This document shows, piece after piece, positions 22,116 through 34,145 of a stretch of DNA of 42,674 nucleotides (position 1 is its first letter; every line of letters starts with the position of its first letter). The position numbers and the translations under genes were made by a program. Origin of the DNA: Chlorokybus atmophyticus (Eukaryota; Streptophyta; Chlorokybophyceae; Chlorokybales; Chlorokybaceae). The notes under the pieces are model-generated. The model was not told where the DNA came from, ran no database searches, and worked only from the letters and a program-made list of their open reading frames with translations. The stretch spans positions 595,222-637,895 of the forward strand of contig RHPI01000277.1 of the NCBI GenBank assembly GCA_009103225.1, read 5' to 3'.

Positions 22116-22724
22116 TCCCGTCTAGGTCTCTGTCAAGCCAATACATATGGCCGCTTCGGACGTCCGCTGCATCTGTTTCGGTTTTGGCGCAAACGGACGG
22201 AATCTTAACAGAAGAGCGGGTGGCACACCATCAGCGACGCAATACCGGCTGCCACAGTAGCCAGATTGCGCAAAATTTTGCAAAAATTAACAGATCCAAT
22301 GCCTTTACGTGTTCATTTACACCAACTACTACCGCTATCACCACCGCCTTGCACGCCAGATTCATACTGAAAGTTGTTTGTGGCACTGCAAGCTGCTTAA
22401 TGCAATTTAAGTTTTGACTACAACTTCGCATTCAATACTAAATATATGGTCGTAGCTAAAATTACGTCAAATATATATATTGGCCAAACACTTTAACAAC
22501 TTTGGGCGGCATCACATACCGCCACAATCGTTAATGTGATTTTAATTGCTATGCTTTGTTTAACACCAACCACGGCGTACCAATGCATTCATCAATCATT
22601 AATGGGGGACTTTGTGCATAGCGTATACGGCATTGCTCATGCAAGACTTCTAACAAGAAGTTTCGCACGCCTTAACCAACTTGCTCTTAGGCTTAAATGT
22701 AAAGTAAATTAAGGCATGAACCCT

Positions 22725-23400
22725 CAGCATTCCCCCTCCCCCCCTTTCCGACAATCTACGTGAACACTGTTGTTTTCAACTCGAGACCCGTCCTCTCTCA
22801 GTCACGCGTGATAGAGAGAGAGGACGGGTCTTTAAGCACATATTAATATTCCGCCAACATATGCAAGGGTGTCTAGCTTTCAACAATTAATGGTCAACGC
22901 AACGATGCCTTTTGCAATGTTAATCATGGTCCTCCAGAGCTCAACGTTTACAATCTCTTTTTGTGTTATATAAGGTAACTCAAGATATGTCAGCTGCCTT
23001 TAGCACTCCCCCTCTCGACACATGCGGTGAGGTCAACGTCAACAACTCTTGCTTTAACCCCTTTCTCTCGCTTCGCGTTCTTTTCGCGTTCACGTAGCCA
23101 AAGAGGACGAGTCTCTAAGCACACATTGATGCGTTCCGTCAGGATATGCAAGGATATTTCGCTTGCAATAATTGATGATTAAAGAAGCGATGCCATTATA
23201 CAATTCAAACATTTTGAAAGTTGCTCGTTAAGCCCAAAGCACCGCTGGTGCTTTTAAACTTAACGACGAGGATTGCAATTCCTTCTTGTGTTACAAAGTC
23301 TAACACTCCTCCTCCCTGCTCTGAAAGAGTCTACGTCAACTCTTTTTGTGTTCAACCCCTCTCTCATCCTCTCTCAAGCCACTCACGCCGACGAGAAACA
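22725..23400. repeat. Three degenerate tandem repeats of about 275-300 bp
   Basis: Units start near 22725, 23001 and 23301 with AGCATTCCCC / AGCACTCCCC / AACACTCCTC-type openings. Shared blocks follow in the same order: GTCAACGTCAAC-like, GAGGACGRGTCTYTAAGCACA (22820 and 23103), ATATGCAAGG, AATTRATG, GCAACGATGCC or GAAGCGATGCC, and CTTNTTGTGTTA. The third unit appears truncated. Confidence 0.75.
22784..22831. repeat. 16-bp perfect hairpin inside the first tandem unit
   Basis: Arms 22784-22799 and 22816-22831 are fully complementary around a 16-nt loop. The second unit keeps the right arm sequence only in part. Confidence 0.85.
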
Positions 23401-23866
23401 CGGGAATCTGCGCATGTATCGTGTCGGCTCAAGTACCAACACGCTCTGCGTAGCTGCCGTACCTTACCCAACGACATTGAAGCGAGCATGTTACTACCTA
23501 AATTATCTGTACTAGGAACAACAAGTGCCACAACACCAACAACCACCACATAGGCTGCGATCACCACCACCAAAAATAACAAATAACTACCTAGGAACCC
23601 CTAGCGGGCAAGACAATATCGCCACAGCCAGCTGCGTCTATACATGACCGGGCTACAGTATAGCGGAGCCCCTGACCAAAATTCATGTTGCAATGTTAAC
23701 AAGAAATCACGTGTCTGGTAACATAGCGTATAATTCCCAACAAACACTGGCACACTCAATCCTCAAGCCGTGTACCCCATTTTGACCGACACAAAGCAGC
23801 ATGGTTATCTGGTAATAACCTGTACAGCACTGACCTAGACAATGCCATCCGCATGTGTACAGGTAA

Positions 23867-23871
23867 TTACA
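23867..23871 (-). promoter_or_regulatory. TGTAA poly(A) signal of the EH-domain gene
   Basis: TGTAA on the minus strand, about 107 nt after the stop codon. Confidence 0.5.
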
Positions 23872-23977
23872 AGTACGGTCACTCTAGCAATGAGATTATT
23901 GCAGTTTGCGCCAGGAATCAAGCAGCTTGCACCTTGCTTTGTTTGTCCATACAATACAGCTGTTCGCACTCCAGGCT

Positions 23978-26900
23978 TTAGTAGTTCATCCATATGTCAG
24001 ACAAAGGCTTGGCCCCTCGAGGGGCTTCCTTTTCTGGTGCCGCAGCCGGCTGCTCCCTTTCCCAAGCATCGGTGTGGCCACCTGTTTGTTTGGATTCACC
24101 TGCGATGAACCAAAGTGCACTCGCTCAGCACGTTGCACATGTGTGAGCCTTTCCCGATTGTGTGCAAGCTGCGTCAATACAATTGGTCACTCACCACCAA
24201 ATGGATCCTGCTCAATCTCGTCTGCAAAACCTGGAAATGATGCAGCTGGTGGCTTGGCAGGGGTGTAGAATCCGTCATTGTCATCAGGCTGCATCCTCAA
24301 AGGCGGTTTGGTATGGGACATATCGCCAGCTCGAACTTCTGTACTGAAGTTTGTGGCTGGGCTTTCCAGCTGCTCCCAGTTTCGACCTTTGCTGCTGCAG
24401 TTGTCAAAGGCATGCATTCAGAATGCATACCTGTGACTCAATCAACCCAGCCTATGCACAAAGCCTCAGTCTGTGACGCTAAGTGCAACGCAATACTCAA
24501 CAATTGTGGCGCAGTGTTGAAACACAGCGACATAGCGTAGCAGCCAGCTCATAGTGCGATGCCACAGCGGAAAAGCTGCAGAACACTACTGCCAGACCTA
24601 CACTGGCCGCACAGCATTGGCAAGCGGGTTTACCTGTTTGAGCTGTATGATGCTGGGCCGTTGTAGGCATCCCCAAGATCGACAGAATCCCCAACACCGG
24701 CATACCTGCTGCCAGTCTCAGTTGCTGGCACGTGCCCAAATGTATAACGTCAACATCACAAGCAAAGGCCGCTCAGTACCACACCTGCGATTTGCCCCCA
24801 GCAACCCAGTACTGCTGTCAGTGCTGGCAGCAACGCCACTGTGCGCAGGCGCATGTTTGTAACCATCATCATATGAAGACTGAACAGCTGCTGGCTTTTG
24901 GGCTGCATTCGTGGAACTGAAGTTGCCAATGGCTACAAAGCCCTCATCAAACTGGTCCCAATTCTCATCGAGTGGATCCGCAGAGGCCCGACCCCAATCT
25001 GTCAGGTAGAGTGCAGATGTTACAAAATGGTTTCTTGCAACAACTATGGCGTTGGCGTAGCTCTCACACCTGAGGACATGGCACCACCGTTGTGAGTGCG
25101 GTATGTGTCTTGAGTACTGGCGCCCAAGGCGTTGGCCCTGGCTTGCAGGCTATCCCGCACTGCCTCCAAACGTTGAAGAGCTACAGCAACCTGAGGAGGC
25201 CGACAGTTAATGAAACCGCATGAAACCTTGCAGAGCTTACCACATGTACAACATGCATACCTTTTCTGCTTCGTTGTCAATTCTGCCAGGAGGTTGCGAC
25301 ATAAGCTGTGCCAGAATGTCTTTGAGTGCTCTAGCGGCTGCCGACTCTCCCTCCACAGCTGTGCTTTGCATGAGCAACTGCCAGGCATACTATACGTAAG
25401 ACTGTAGGTTTGACCAACGGAATGACATACCTTGACTGCCTCGTTGCGCTGACACACTGGGCAATACTCAGTTGTCGACTCAGAAATGAGTTGTACATGT
25501 AGGTTCAAGTCTTTGAGATTTTGCGTTGAGGTTACCAAACCTGTGTGCGGCGGGCTTGCAATTCCTTCTCAAGCTTCTCGCGCTCTGCGCGCTTAGCATT
25601 GAGCACCTCGTTAGACTTGTCCTTCTGTCCCTCAAAGCGAAGCAGCTGGTTCTCAAGTTGTTGAATCTGCAATAATGCATATGCAGTCAAGACAAAGTTA
25701 CTGGAAGGTTGCGTGCGGGACAGGACATGCAACACTAGTACTGCCACCAGGTAGTGTCAACAGGACGTATTTGGCACACGCATCCACACAGCCAACCCAT
25801 GCACTCACATCTGCAGCAATAGCCTGTTCTCGCTGTTCGTCAGTCATATAGGTCTCCCTCTCCAGTCTTGAGATTGCATTCAATAATTCCTGTCGTCGAT
25901 GCTGGAGCAGCTGTATTTTCTGCGACACTTGACCAAGCTGTGCGCGAGCCGCTTCTGCTGCTTTGGTGCGCTCGTTAAAGTGCTTCTCCACAGTTTCAAG
26001 CTGCGATAAGGACACAAAATCAAGCAGGGAGTGTTACTCGAACACAACACACAGTAGGATAACTTAGTTGGGGAGAATTGCTCCGCGCTCTTGCAGTGGT
26101 CACGCTCTTTCCATGGCTAGTGCAATCAATCCTTGAAACCATAGCCACCCAGTCCCTCGCATATTATTCACGCTTAAGCTGCTCAAGCAAATTGCAGCGG
26201 TTAAGAGTACGTTACCTCGTGTTGTGCAGCTGATGCCATCTGACTCATCTCGCCCAGCTGCACTTCGCAACGGCTCTTGAAAAGCACGAGTTCCTGCATC
26301 TTCTGATTCATCATCTGCGCTTTTTCTTTGTCCGTGTAATACCTGGTTTCAGCCTCCTGTAGCTGAACATGCAGATGCTGCTCAGCAACCTGCCTGAGCG
26401 TGCAACGCATGACATGTTTGACAACACTAAATGCCACTAATTAGCACCAACTCTGCCACAAATACAACACGAAACCAGGTGCAAGGACTGGGTTTCAATA
26501 CCTGAACATCCACATGGTCTGCTTCTGACTTAATATCCGTGAACTTCTTCTTCTCATCCACATTCAGTGAACCCAAAAACAACTCATCAAGAGTTGGCGC
26601 TCGTGACTGAGGTGCTGTGGAGGCCTCTTCATGGTTGCCAGCACTTGAACCCGCTGTTTGCGAAGCTGCTGCAGCATCTGTTCCGCAACAACATGCATTG
26701 CTTTTGTCACCAGCAGTTTTGGAGTATCCAATGCGCAACGCAGTCGGGTTACCCTTGCAACGCCCTACTGACCCCCAAAACTTACCATCCTTGAAGCCCA
26801 TCATGTCTGGTGGTGGCTGTGCCTGTGGCACCTGCACCGCTTGCCCATACATTGTCTGATCTGATAGCATGGGCTGACTGAAGCCGGCATTGCCGACGAC

Positions 26901-27832
26901 TGGCCCTCCAAAGCCTTGCTGCTGCTGCAGAGGTGGGGATGGTTGGCCTTGGAAGCCCCCACCGAAAGCACCATACTGCTGTGGCTGTTGGCCTGCGAAA
27001 TTGTATGACGTTGTGAGAACCTTAGTCAACGAGTAGTCACAAGAACGCATGCGTTTATGCATCTCAGCACATGCCGCAGCAAGCGAAGCAACTGCAAGAA
27101 CAATTATACCTGGGAGTGGTGAATCTGGATGGATGCCAGGTGGAACGGTAGGCGGAACAGGTCGACCTTCCCTGGCACGCTCCATGAGATAGAGCGCTGT
27201 GCAAAACTCCCGGTACGTCAAACATGAATCCCTGTCTGCATCACTGAGCTCCCAGACCTGACGAAGTGTCTCTGCAAACAATGGCTGTGAGCATACCGCA
27301 GTTGCTACATGGGATATCCAGGCGATCCATCCCCACCTTGTGGTAGGCTCCACTTCATGAACATGGTGCGAGCCTGTTCGCCTGTGATCTTCCCATCCTT
27401 GTCACTGTCAGCATGTGTAAAAAGTGCTTGGTATCGCATCATGTCCTGCGGAGACATGCGTGGCCAGCTGCCACCTGCTGTTACCGCAACCAATGACATG
27501 CCCTGGCCACCAGCAGATGCGCCGAACTGCTGCCCAAAGCCACCTTGCTGAACACCGAAGCCTTGGCCTGCTGAAAAGGACTGCTGCGGGCTGGGTCCTT
27601 GACCATACGCTTGTCCGGAGAAGCCTGGTTGGGGCTGCCTGAACCCAGGTTGACCGTAGGACTGGGCATAACCTTGCTGCTGTGCGTACCCAGCTTGAGG
27701 TGTATATGTCTGCTGAGGGAAACCGCCAGCAGACTGAGGAAAACCTGTAAAACCCTGTCCAGGTCCAGCTGTAAATGACTGCGGAGGGGTGTGGCCTGCT
27801 GGCGTGCCAAACCCAAAATGCTGCTGCTGTTG

Positions 27833-27869
<37 letters not shown>

Positions 27870-28897
27870 TGCTGTGCTTGAGGTTGTGACCAGCTTGGCA
27901 CCACTGCTACTGGCGCCCTGCAAACACATGGACAGCAATAGTGGTAAATCATAAACTGCAAAACTCAGGCACAACTGCAGTGCTAAACACCGACGCACTG
28001 GTGGCGCATGCCAACTGTCTGTGCAATGGCGGTGAGCGTACTGGTTGGAAGTCCGACGGTATGCAGATCCCACTTGAGATGGCGGCTGGTTAGGAGGAGG
28101 TTCCAGCCCAGCCATGCGTGGTGCTGGAAGCGGTCCTGATGTGCCAGCCAAGACGCCGCGCACATGTTCCAGAGTAAGGTCTTCGCCTGACTGTGCCAGT
28201 GAGATCAGCTTCAGCGCTGTAGCAAACCCTCGAATATCCAAGAATCCCTTCTGCGCATTGTCGGAGAACTCCCATATCTGTGATGGTCGTAGTGAGTACT
28301 TCGCAGGTGAATAACAAATTGGCTGGCAACACATTGCGCGTACATACATATATATATACATACCATAAGTATGCGGCATTACGTGCAACACCATGAGCAC
28401 CTCTAAGAGCACCTCGCAAACACACCTCAAGTTCCTGCCATGTGCATGTACTGCAAACTTGTGGACTCTCGCTTACAACAAGCATTGTCACAACCTACCA
28501 CCAGTACCAACCACCTCGATGCCTTGAAGTGTAGCGTAAGCTATGCGCTTGTCGCACGGCATTCCCAATGCTTTGGAAAACAACCGAAACTGACGCTACA
28601 GCGAGTGCAATGCTAGGACAAGACTGTGACAGGTCTGTGGCATGCACTGGCATGAAGCGCATGCACTTGAAGCGCATGCACCGCTGACAATGACATGTGT
28701 ACGTGCTGTGCAAACAATGAGACACGGCAGCTATTACGAGCACAACACATGCTAACCTTTGCGAGTGTGAGCTGGGGCAAACCGGAGCGCGACAGAAACT
28801 GAACAGCTTCCCCGCCCGTAAGTTTGCCATCGCCATCCTGGTCGGCACGTCGAAACCACTGCTGGATGTAGTCCATCGAGGGCAGCGTCTCGACCAT
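23978..28897 (-). CDS. EH-domain endocytic adaptor (Eps15/Pan1-like)
   Basis: Fifteen minus-strand exons (28897..28757, 28277..28042, 27917..27337, 27271..27110, 26992..26786, 26677..26502, 26389..26216, 26000..25809, 25666..25541, 25456..25431, 25363..25261, 25190..25070, 24998..24785, 24394..24195, 24099..23978) give 926 residues. EH1 (about 8-85) has the calcium loop DQDGDGKLTGGE. A Gln/Gly/Pro linker with an 18-Gln run follows, then EH2 (about 285-365) with DSDKDGKITGEQ. A second Gln/Pro linker leads to a coiled coil (about 500-665). The tail, with WGRASADPLDENWDQFDEGF, resembles that of plant EH proteins. Such proteins bind NPF-motif partners in clathrin endocytosis. EH1 and EH2 are each split by an intron. 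The 26-nt exon 25456..25431 is the least certain; the 24394 acceptor could be 24391. ATG 28897 is the first in frame. Confidence 0.9.
27821..27874 (-). repeat. (CAG/CAA)18 polyglutamine tract
   Basis: 18 consecutive Gln codons, mostly CAG with interspersed CAA, between the two EH domains of the endocytic adaptor. Confidence 0.9.
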
Positions 28898-29502
28898 GAT
28901 GCCTTGCCCCCCTCTGCTCAGGTGGCACCCGCCACCGCCGACACCGGCAATGCCACCCCCGACACTACCAACGTGCTCGCCCAAGCCATTAGGGTTTCGT
29001 CCAGCCACCTTCAGCCGTTCGCTTTGTACACCTGATGCCTATCGCACGGCACAGAACATCTGTCACGTAACGTAAAGGATCATTGCCTTGCCGGCTTTGA
29101 GATACGTAGGATACGCTGCGTGTCTCTTGTCTCTGCGTATCTGACTTTGGTCAAAGCAAAGCTGCAGGCTGCAGGCTGACCGACTTGGCCCAGGCGACGG
29201 CGGAGTAGGCGTAGGCGCAGGCGCAGGCGTAGGTGTGGGTGTTGTAGGTGTCGCGAGGCACGTCGTGCAGTGGAGAGGCCGACAACTCTCGTACAGCTTG
29301 TCTACTTCTTGCTGGGGTGGGCTGCCCTTGGTTTGTACGTAGGCTGCTGGCCTGAGGTGGCCAACGTTTGCTGTTGCTCTGCGGGGTCGAGGCGGCTGTG
29401 TTGTGCGTCAGCAGCAAATGGCAAGGAAGGCTTTATGTAAAGTGTGAGAGGGTTGCAACTTGAAGCCGAGAGTTTGGCGACAACCACTGGCGATCGGGGA
29501 CG
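28898..29502. promoter_or_regulatory. Divergent promoter region of the EH and TOM2A-like genes
   Basis: 605 bp between two opposite start codons. It carries a telo-box (AAACCCTAA on the minus strand, 28989-28997), about 92 nt upstream of the EH start, and a GGCGTA/GGCGCA hexamer run at about 29206-29242 nearer the TOM2A-like gene. Confidence 0.65.
28989..28997 (-). promoter_or_regulatory. Telo-box AAACCCTAA upstream of the EH gene
   Basis: Exact plant telo-box on the coding strand of the EH gene. The same element occurs twice in the ISCU promoter. Confidence 0.5.
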
Positions 29503-32009
29503 ATGGCTATGCGGGGATGTCTCCAATTCATGCTCAAGCTCACAAATATGGCGCTAGCTATGGTGAGCAGCTCATTACCTTGTATTTTATCTAACACGCT
29601 TCACGACGGTGACGTTGTATTTATCCTAGTCGAATTGCACCGTGTGTGCAGCAATCCGTAGGCCAGCGCCGTCAGAAGCATTCGCAGAGCATTCTGTGCT
29701 TAATTCCGGCGTCAACGAGCAGCTTGTCAGTAGATACGATGGGTGTGTGCATGTCCCGACGGTGCCTGATAGACAGCAATTTGCAGTATGGTGTAGCCTT
29801 GCAACAGCATACACAGTTGCAAGGCTACAGCGTTCTGCGATTGGGGAGGGTTGTAAGCTGTGTACGCTATGCTGCGCGTGCCTGTTCTGGAGGTTCGTCT
29901 AGCTAAGTGACTTAAGTGCTGTGGCATCAACCAACGCTGCTTAGACTGGAGGATGCCAGACTCCATAAGAGTCAGGTCCAGTTGATCAGTAATTCTATTG
30001 TACCAAAATCGCGCATTGAATGCAGCAGTTTTGCTGGTTGCTGGTGTACCTTTTGTGTGGATGGTTTTTTTTGCAACAAGGTGGCACCTGCCTATCACTG
30101 CAGGAGGATGCAAAGAGACAGACAACACACTCACGGAGGATGCAAAGAGATTGTCTGTCTCTTTGCATCCTCCTGCAGTGATATATCAACAGCTTCTTTT
30201 GATCGCTGTCCGCGCCTGGCAGGTGGGCTTGGCCATGATCGTGTACAGTTTGTGGATGCTGCGAGCGACGCAGTTGAAAGAAGCAGGCGGCGATGGCAGC
30301 GGTTCTGCCACCAACAATACCTTGCAAAACTCTACATTCGATTCCTCTCTACTCTCTTGGAATTGGACACTGCAGCCCGCCTCTGCGCACTTCGCTCCTG
30401 AGCCCGCACCTGCTCCTGTACCCCTTCCTGAACCTTCTCCAGCTCCAGGGCCGTCAGCAGAGCCTCAAAGCATTCCATGGTAAGCTGCACTTCTCTAGCT
30501 TGTTATACATGAACTGCAACGATGCATTCAATTCAAGCATGCATTATTGTACTGTGGTACTCGATGTTGGCTTGCTATATATACGATCATGTAAGGACAG
30601 AGCAGTTGTGATGCATGTATGTGGTGGCAGGTTCATCTACGGCTTTCTGGCTGCAGGGTGCCTGACATTCTGTGTCAGCACGTTGGGTTTGATTGGAGCC
30701 GAAACAGGAAGTGGCTGCTGCTTAATCAGCGTATCCACCCAGCGTGTGTTGCTTATGTTCTGGTTGACTGCTGCACACAGTCTTGCCGCATGCAGCCAAA
30801 TACTTGGCTGATTGTTGATGGCACATGGAATGTCTGTGCGAGGTTTTGTTGTGCAGCATGTTGCCACACCTTGACCATGTGACATAGTACGCTGTTGGAC
30901 TGGTAGTAATGCTGGCGGCTCAGATCGGGCTGGCTGTGGCTTTCTACGTCGACGACTCGTGGACAAAGAAGCTGCCACCTGATTCATCTGGTACGCTCGT
31001 CATGCAAACTTGACAGGTTTAGCGCCCATGTTGCTCATTGTGAAACATTGCATAGGTGATGCATACGGGTCTCCCTTGTAAGTGAGTAATCGTTCGCTGC
31101 AGGTCAAGCGGCCAAGACGTACAAGTTCATCACGGAAAATTTGCAGATTGTGCGCATTGTGGCAGTGGTGCTGCTGGCTTTGCAGGTGCGTGATATGGTT
31201 GGCGAAACGCTTGCACAATTGGTTACTGTCTGTTCGCAATCTGTTTGTGACAAGCTGCCACAACTTGTGGCAGCTTGTCTGTTTGGATTACTTTTCTTGC
31301 GCAATGTTATATGACACTCCATACCAGCATGTTACAAATCTTTGTGCTTGCGGAATGCAGGTGTTGAGTGTATGTTTTGCGCTGGCATTGCGAAGCACCA
31401 GACCAACCGGTCTGGAGGCTCTTGAAGATGAAGAGGATGTGGAGACTCCCAGGCGAACACCGCTGTTGCAGAATAACAGGCCGAAAGCGGCATCCGGTAG
31501 TAGTGCTGAGCGCTTGCCAACTGAACGCAGCCCGCTGATGAGCTCGAAGTCATCTCCCTTGGCGTCGCCTGCGAAGACTCTTCCAGCCAGAGGCACACAG
31601 GGAAGAGCATCCAAAGACGAATGGACCATGCGCATGCGTGAGAAGGTGCGTGACCAACGACTGTAACAGTGGTCGTTATTGATGGCACAAGCTTCCCATT
31701 TGCATCAGCAGCATGGTAATTATGAAACCAAACCCACTGTGCGTTGTGTAATGCTTGAGACTGGCATGTTGATGCACGTCATCGCATGCTTGTGAGCATT
31801 GTGCTACTCGTGCAAGGCGCATGTAGTCCCTTGCACATTGTGTGTGTATAGCTGCGGGTCCCGTGCATTGGCAACCTGCTGATGCCATGACGTCTGCCAT
31901 GCAGTATGGTCTAGACACTTCACAGTTTACGTACCCTGCCAATGGGCATCAAGGCAGCACATCCAGGTCAGTGCGGAAAGAGAGTGAAGGTCGTTGTACA
32001 GTTATGTAG
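29503..32009 (+). CDS. TOM2A-like tetraspanin membrane protein
   Basis: Seven exons (29503..29562, 30223..30479, 30631..30730, 30888..30990, 31103..31185, 31361..31645, 31905..32009) give 330 residues. TOM2A is a plant four-pass tetraspanin-related protein of the tonoplast/endomembranes. Family landmarks: start MAMRGCLQFMLKLTN, VGLAMIVYSLWML, the exon 2/3 junction W-FIYGF, DDSWTKKLPPD, ENLQIVRIVAV, then MREKYGLDTSQFTYP and a C-terminal GRCTVM. Membrane segments lie at about 11-35, 107-128, 140-160 and 190-212. The first loop (about 36-105) has several NxT/NxS sites and a Pro/Ala/Glu run (PEPAPAPVPLPEPSPAP) not seen in land-plant TOM2A. The cytosolic part after 212 is Ser/Pro-rich. The tiny first exon was accepted because it matches the family N-terminus exactly. 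Intron 1 holds two hairpins. Confidence 0.9.
29792..29829. repeat. 14-bp perfect hairpin in TOM2A-like intron 1
   Basis: Arms 29792-29805 and 29816-29829 are exactly complementary around a 10-nt loop. Confidence 0.85.
30093..30183. repeat. 33-bp perfect inverted repeat in TOM2A-like intron 1
   Basis: Arms 30093-30125 and 30151-30183 are fully complementary around a 25-nt loop. The loop itself holds a further direct copy of the arm core (GGAGGATGCAAAGAGA at 30135-30150). It lies about 40 nt upstream of the intron acceptor. Confidence 0.95.
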
Positions 32010-34145
32010 ATTACGGTTGTGGTTTGAAGAACCCGATAGGAATTTGGCTGGATCTTTGTGGAGTGACTTGTGAGTTGATCTTTTGGTCGTCTTTTATCTT
32101 GCAAGCCTGGCATGCGCGATAGATGCCAAAGCAGTCAGTCTGTATAGCAATGCTGTTCCGGTTAAGCATATTAAAGCGCAGAGTTAATGTTGACTTTAGT
32201 TTCTGTTGAGCCTACATAGTGCAAGCAAATTAATCTGACTGTATAATTGTACGTCATAATGCTGACAGTCATGTGGTTAACGAGTCTCTAGCGCTAGATG
32301 TCAGTTGGAGACAATTGCCACCATGTTGAGTAATGCGCGTGCATAATTGAAGTTATTGTAGATTGGCTCTTCAAGATTCATCGAGTGCATTGTGTCGACA
32401 CCATAGAAAATGACCTGCCGTATTCAGTGGAAATGCTGCCATTATTTCAAAATCATAAACTTTTGAAAGTAAATACCCACGGATGGCAGATGGCATGGCG
32501 CCATTTGCCCAATGTTGCTGGCATCATGGGCCATGATGCTAATAGTGGTGCCACAATTCATGGCATCAAGCAAACAGGTGGACAAACACATAAACCGGTA
32601 CTAGGGGCAAAAATTGTATATACGGTGGAGTAAAGGGCCATGAAAGCAACACGCCAACACGGCAAGCACAAATGCGTTGATAAAGGCAAGGACACAATTG
32701 ACATTGGTAAGTTTTGTGTGCATATGGCTTAGCTCGAGTTACTATCGGGTAATCTTGTTTGAACCTTTATTGATAATATTTGATGAAAACGCCAGTGGTA
32801 TGAAATGAGGCCAATTTCACGCGGTTTTACATTGTTCCGCGAGCGCCTAAAGCAAGTACTTACAACGTGCACACAATGTGGGATATAGTTGTGTGCCAGC
32901 GCTCACAGAGGAGTTATCACATTGTCTTTGCTTAAATTAAAATGCAAGGTGAATTTGCACTTTTTCAGCACTCTTGTTTTTCAGCACGACAAAATGGCAC
33001 ATGAAAACCAACCAAACAGATAGTGGACATATAACTATTCCTGCAGCGCTGCATGCGCATGCATTTGTTCCAGCCAGTTTTCAGTGGGGAGATAAGGGAA
33101 AACACGCAAGGCGGCCGAATAAGCATGATAGTGGTAACATTGAAAATCGGAATTGTAACGTACGTATTGTTATTTAGTTGTTCATCTCGCCGCTTTTTAA
33201 GCCCCAACCTTTACTTCAGCCCTTTATCTGGAATGTCTACAAGCCGGCGTTGGGTGACTATTCTGAATCTTTATTTTTCTTTACAGCGACGCTGCGCAAT
33301 ACATGGATTATCGAGTTCGCGCTATCACACAAACACTTACATACATGCTTGTAAGAGTTTGGTTACGTATGCATAGCATTTTCGTTTTTCTTATTCCTCA
33401 ATTTTAGTGTAGCAACGATGTGCATGTAATTACAATAACTTGCTGCAATTAAGCGCTTACATTAATTCATGGAATCCCCTTACTTGCAATAAAGCAACTT
33501 GAAGTATGGGTTAAATGCAAACAAGCATGACTTGTAGTGAAGCCAAAGCCCAGTGGAAACAGCAGAAAAAAAATAAATAAATAAACCATCAATTTCAAGA
33601 TCCAATCTCATAAGCTTAAGATGTAAACAATAAGAACTCAAGTAGCAGCAGTGGTGTAAGGCAACTGATGATAGTGTGTTGCAAAAGACAACATGCATTG
33701 CAGGTTTTCCAGGAGGCAAGGACAATTTTGCATTTTAAATGATTCTTTTCGAATGACATTTTTATCTTACATCATTATTAACTATTGCCTACAAACTGTA
33801 TTTGACTGGTGCTTTAATACCTCTAACTGCTATATATCATATGCGTTTACTGTGCAGTCGACAACAATTGCCAACGACATGGGGATAAATGGTGATGCTT
33901 GTCTTGCTTTTAACTATCATTGCCTACTCTTGTGCTTTTTAGATATACCACTTGATCTCAATATGTTTTACGTTTTTATCTCGATTCGTCACTCAATAGT
34001 CGTGATAAGGGCTAAGGCTTGGCTAGATAGACATACGCTGCCACCCGCGTTAAGCGCATATCCGTTCATTCAACACAGGCATCAAACTCCAAAGCGACAG
34101 GGGTGCGTGTACATCGCAGCGGCGGCGGTGCGGCAGGCGGCGGCG
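32010..34145. other. AT-rich intergenic region and PNO1 promoter
   Basis: No supported gene over 2.1 kb. A 19-nt palindrome (GCATCATGG-G-CCATGATGC, 32521-32539) is present, and an A/T-rich TAAATAAATAAA run lies near 33570. The open frame running into PNO1 from 33693 has the composition of AT-rich non-coding sequence until about 34100. Confidence 0.55.

Larger units (their letters stand above)
22116..23977. other. Gene-poor region right of the gap
   Basis: No supported gene. AT-rich sequence is followed by degenerate tandem repeats (22725-23400), then the 3' flank of the EH-domain gene. Confidence 0.55.

Noticed and set aside
28898-29008. N-terminal extension of the EH protein starting at 29008
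   Set aside because: That start is GTG, and no in-frame ATG exists before the upstream stop; ATG 28897 precedes the EH domain directly.
33693-34145. Open frame extending PNO1 upstream by about 150 codons
   Set aside because: The sequence is AT-rich with no conserved residues; PNO1 proteins start near the ATG at 34146.
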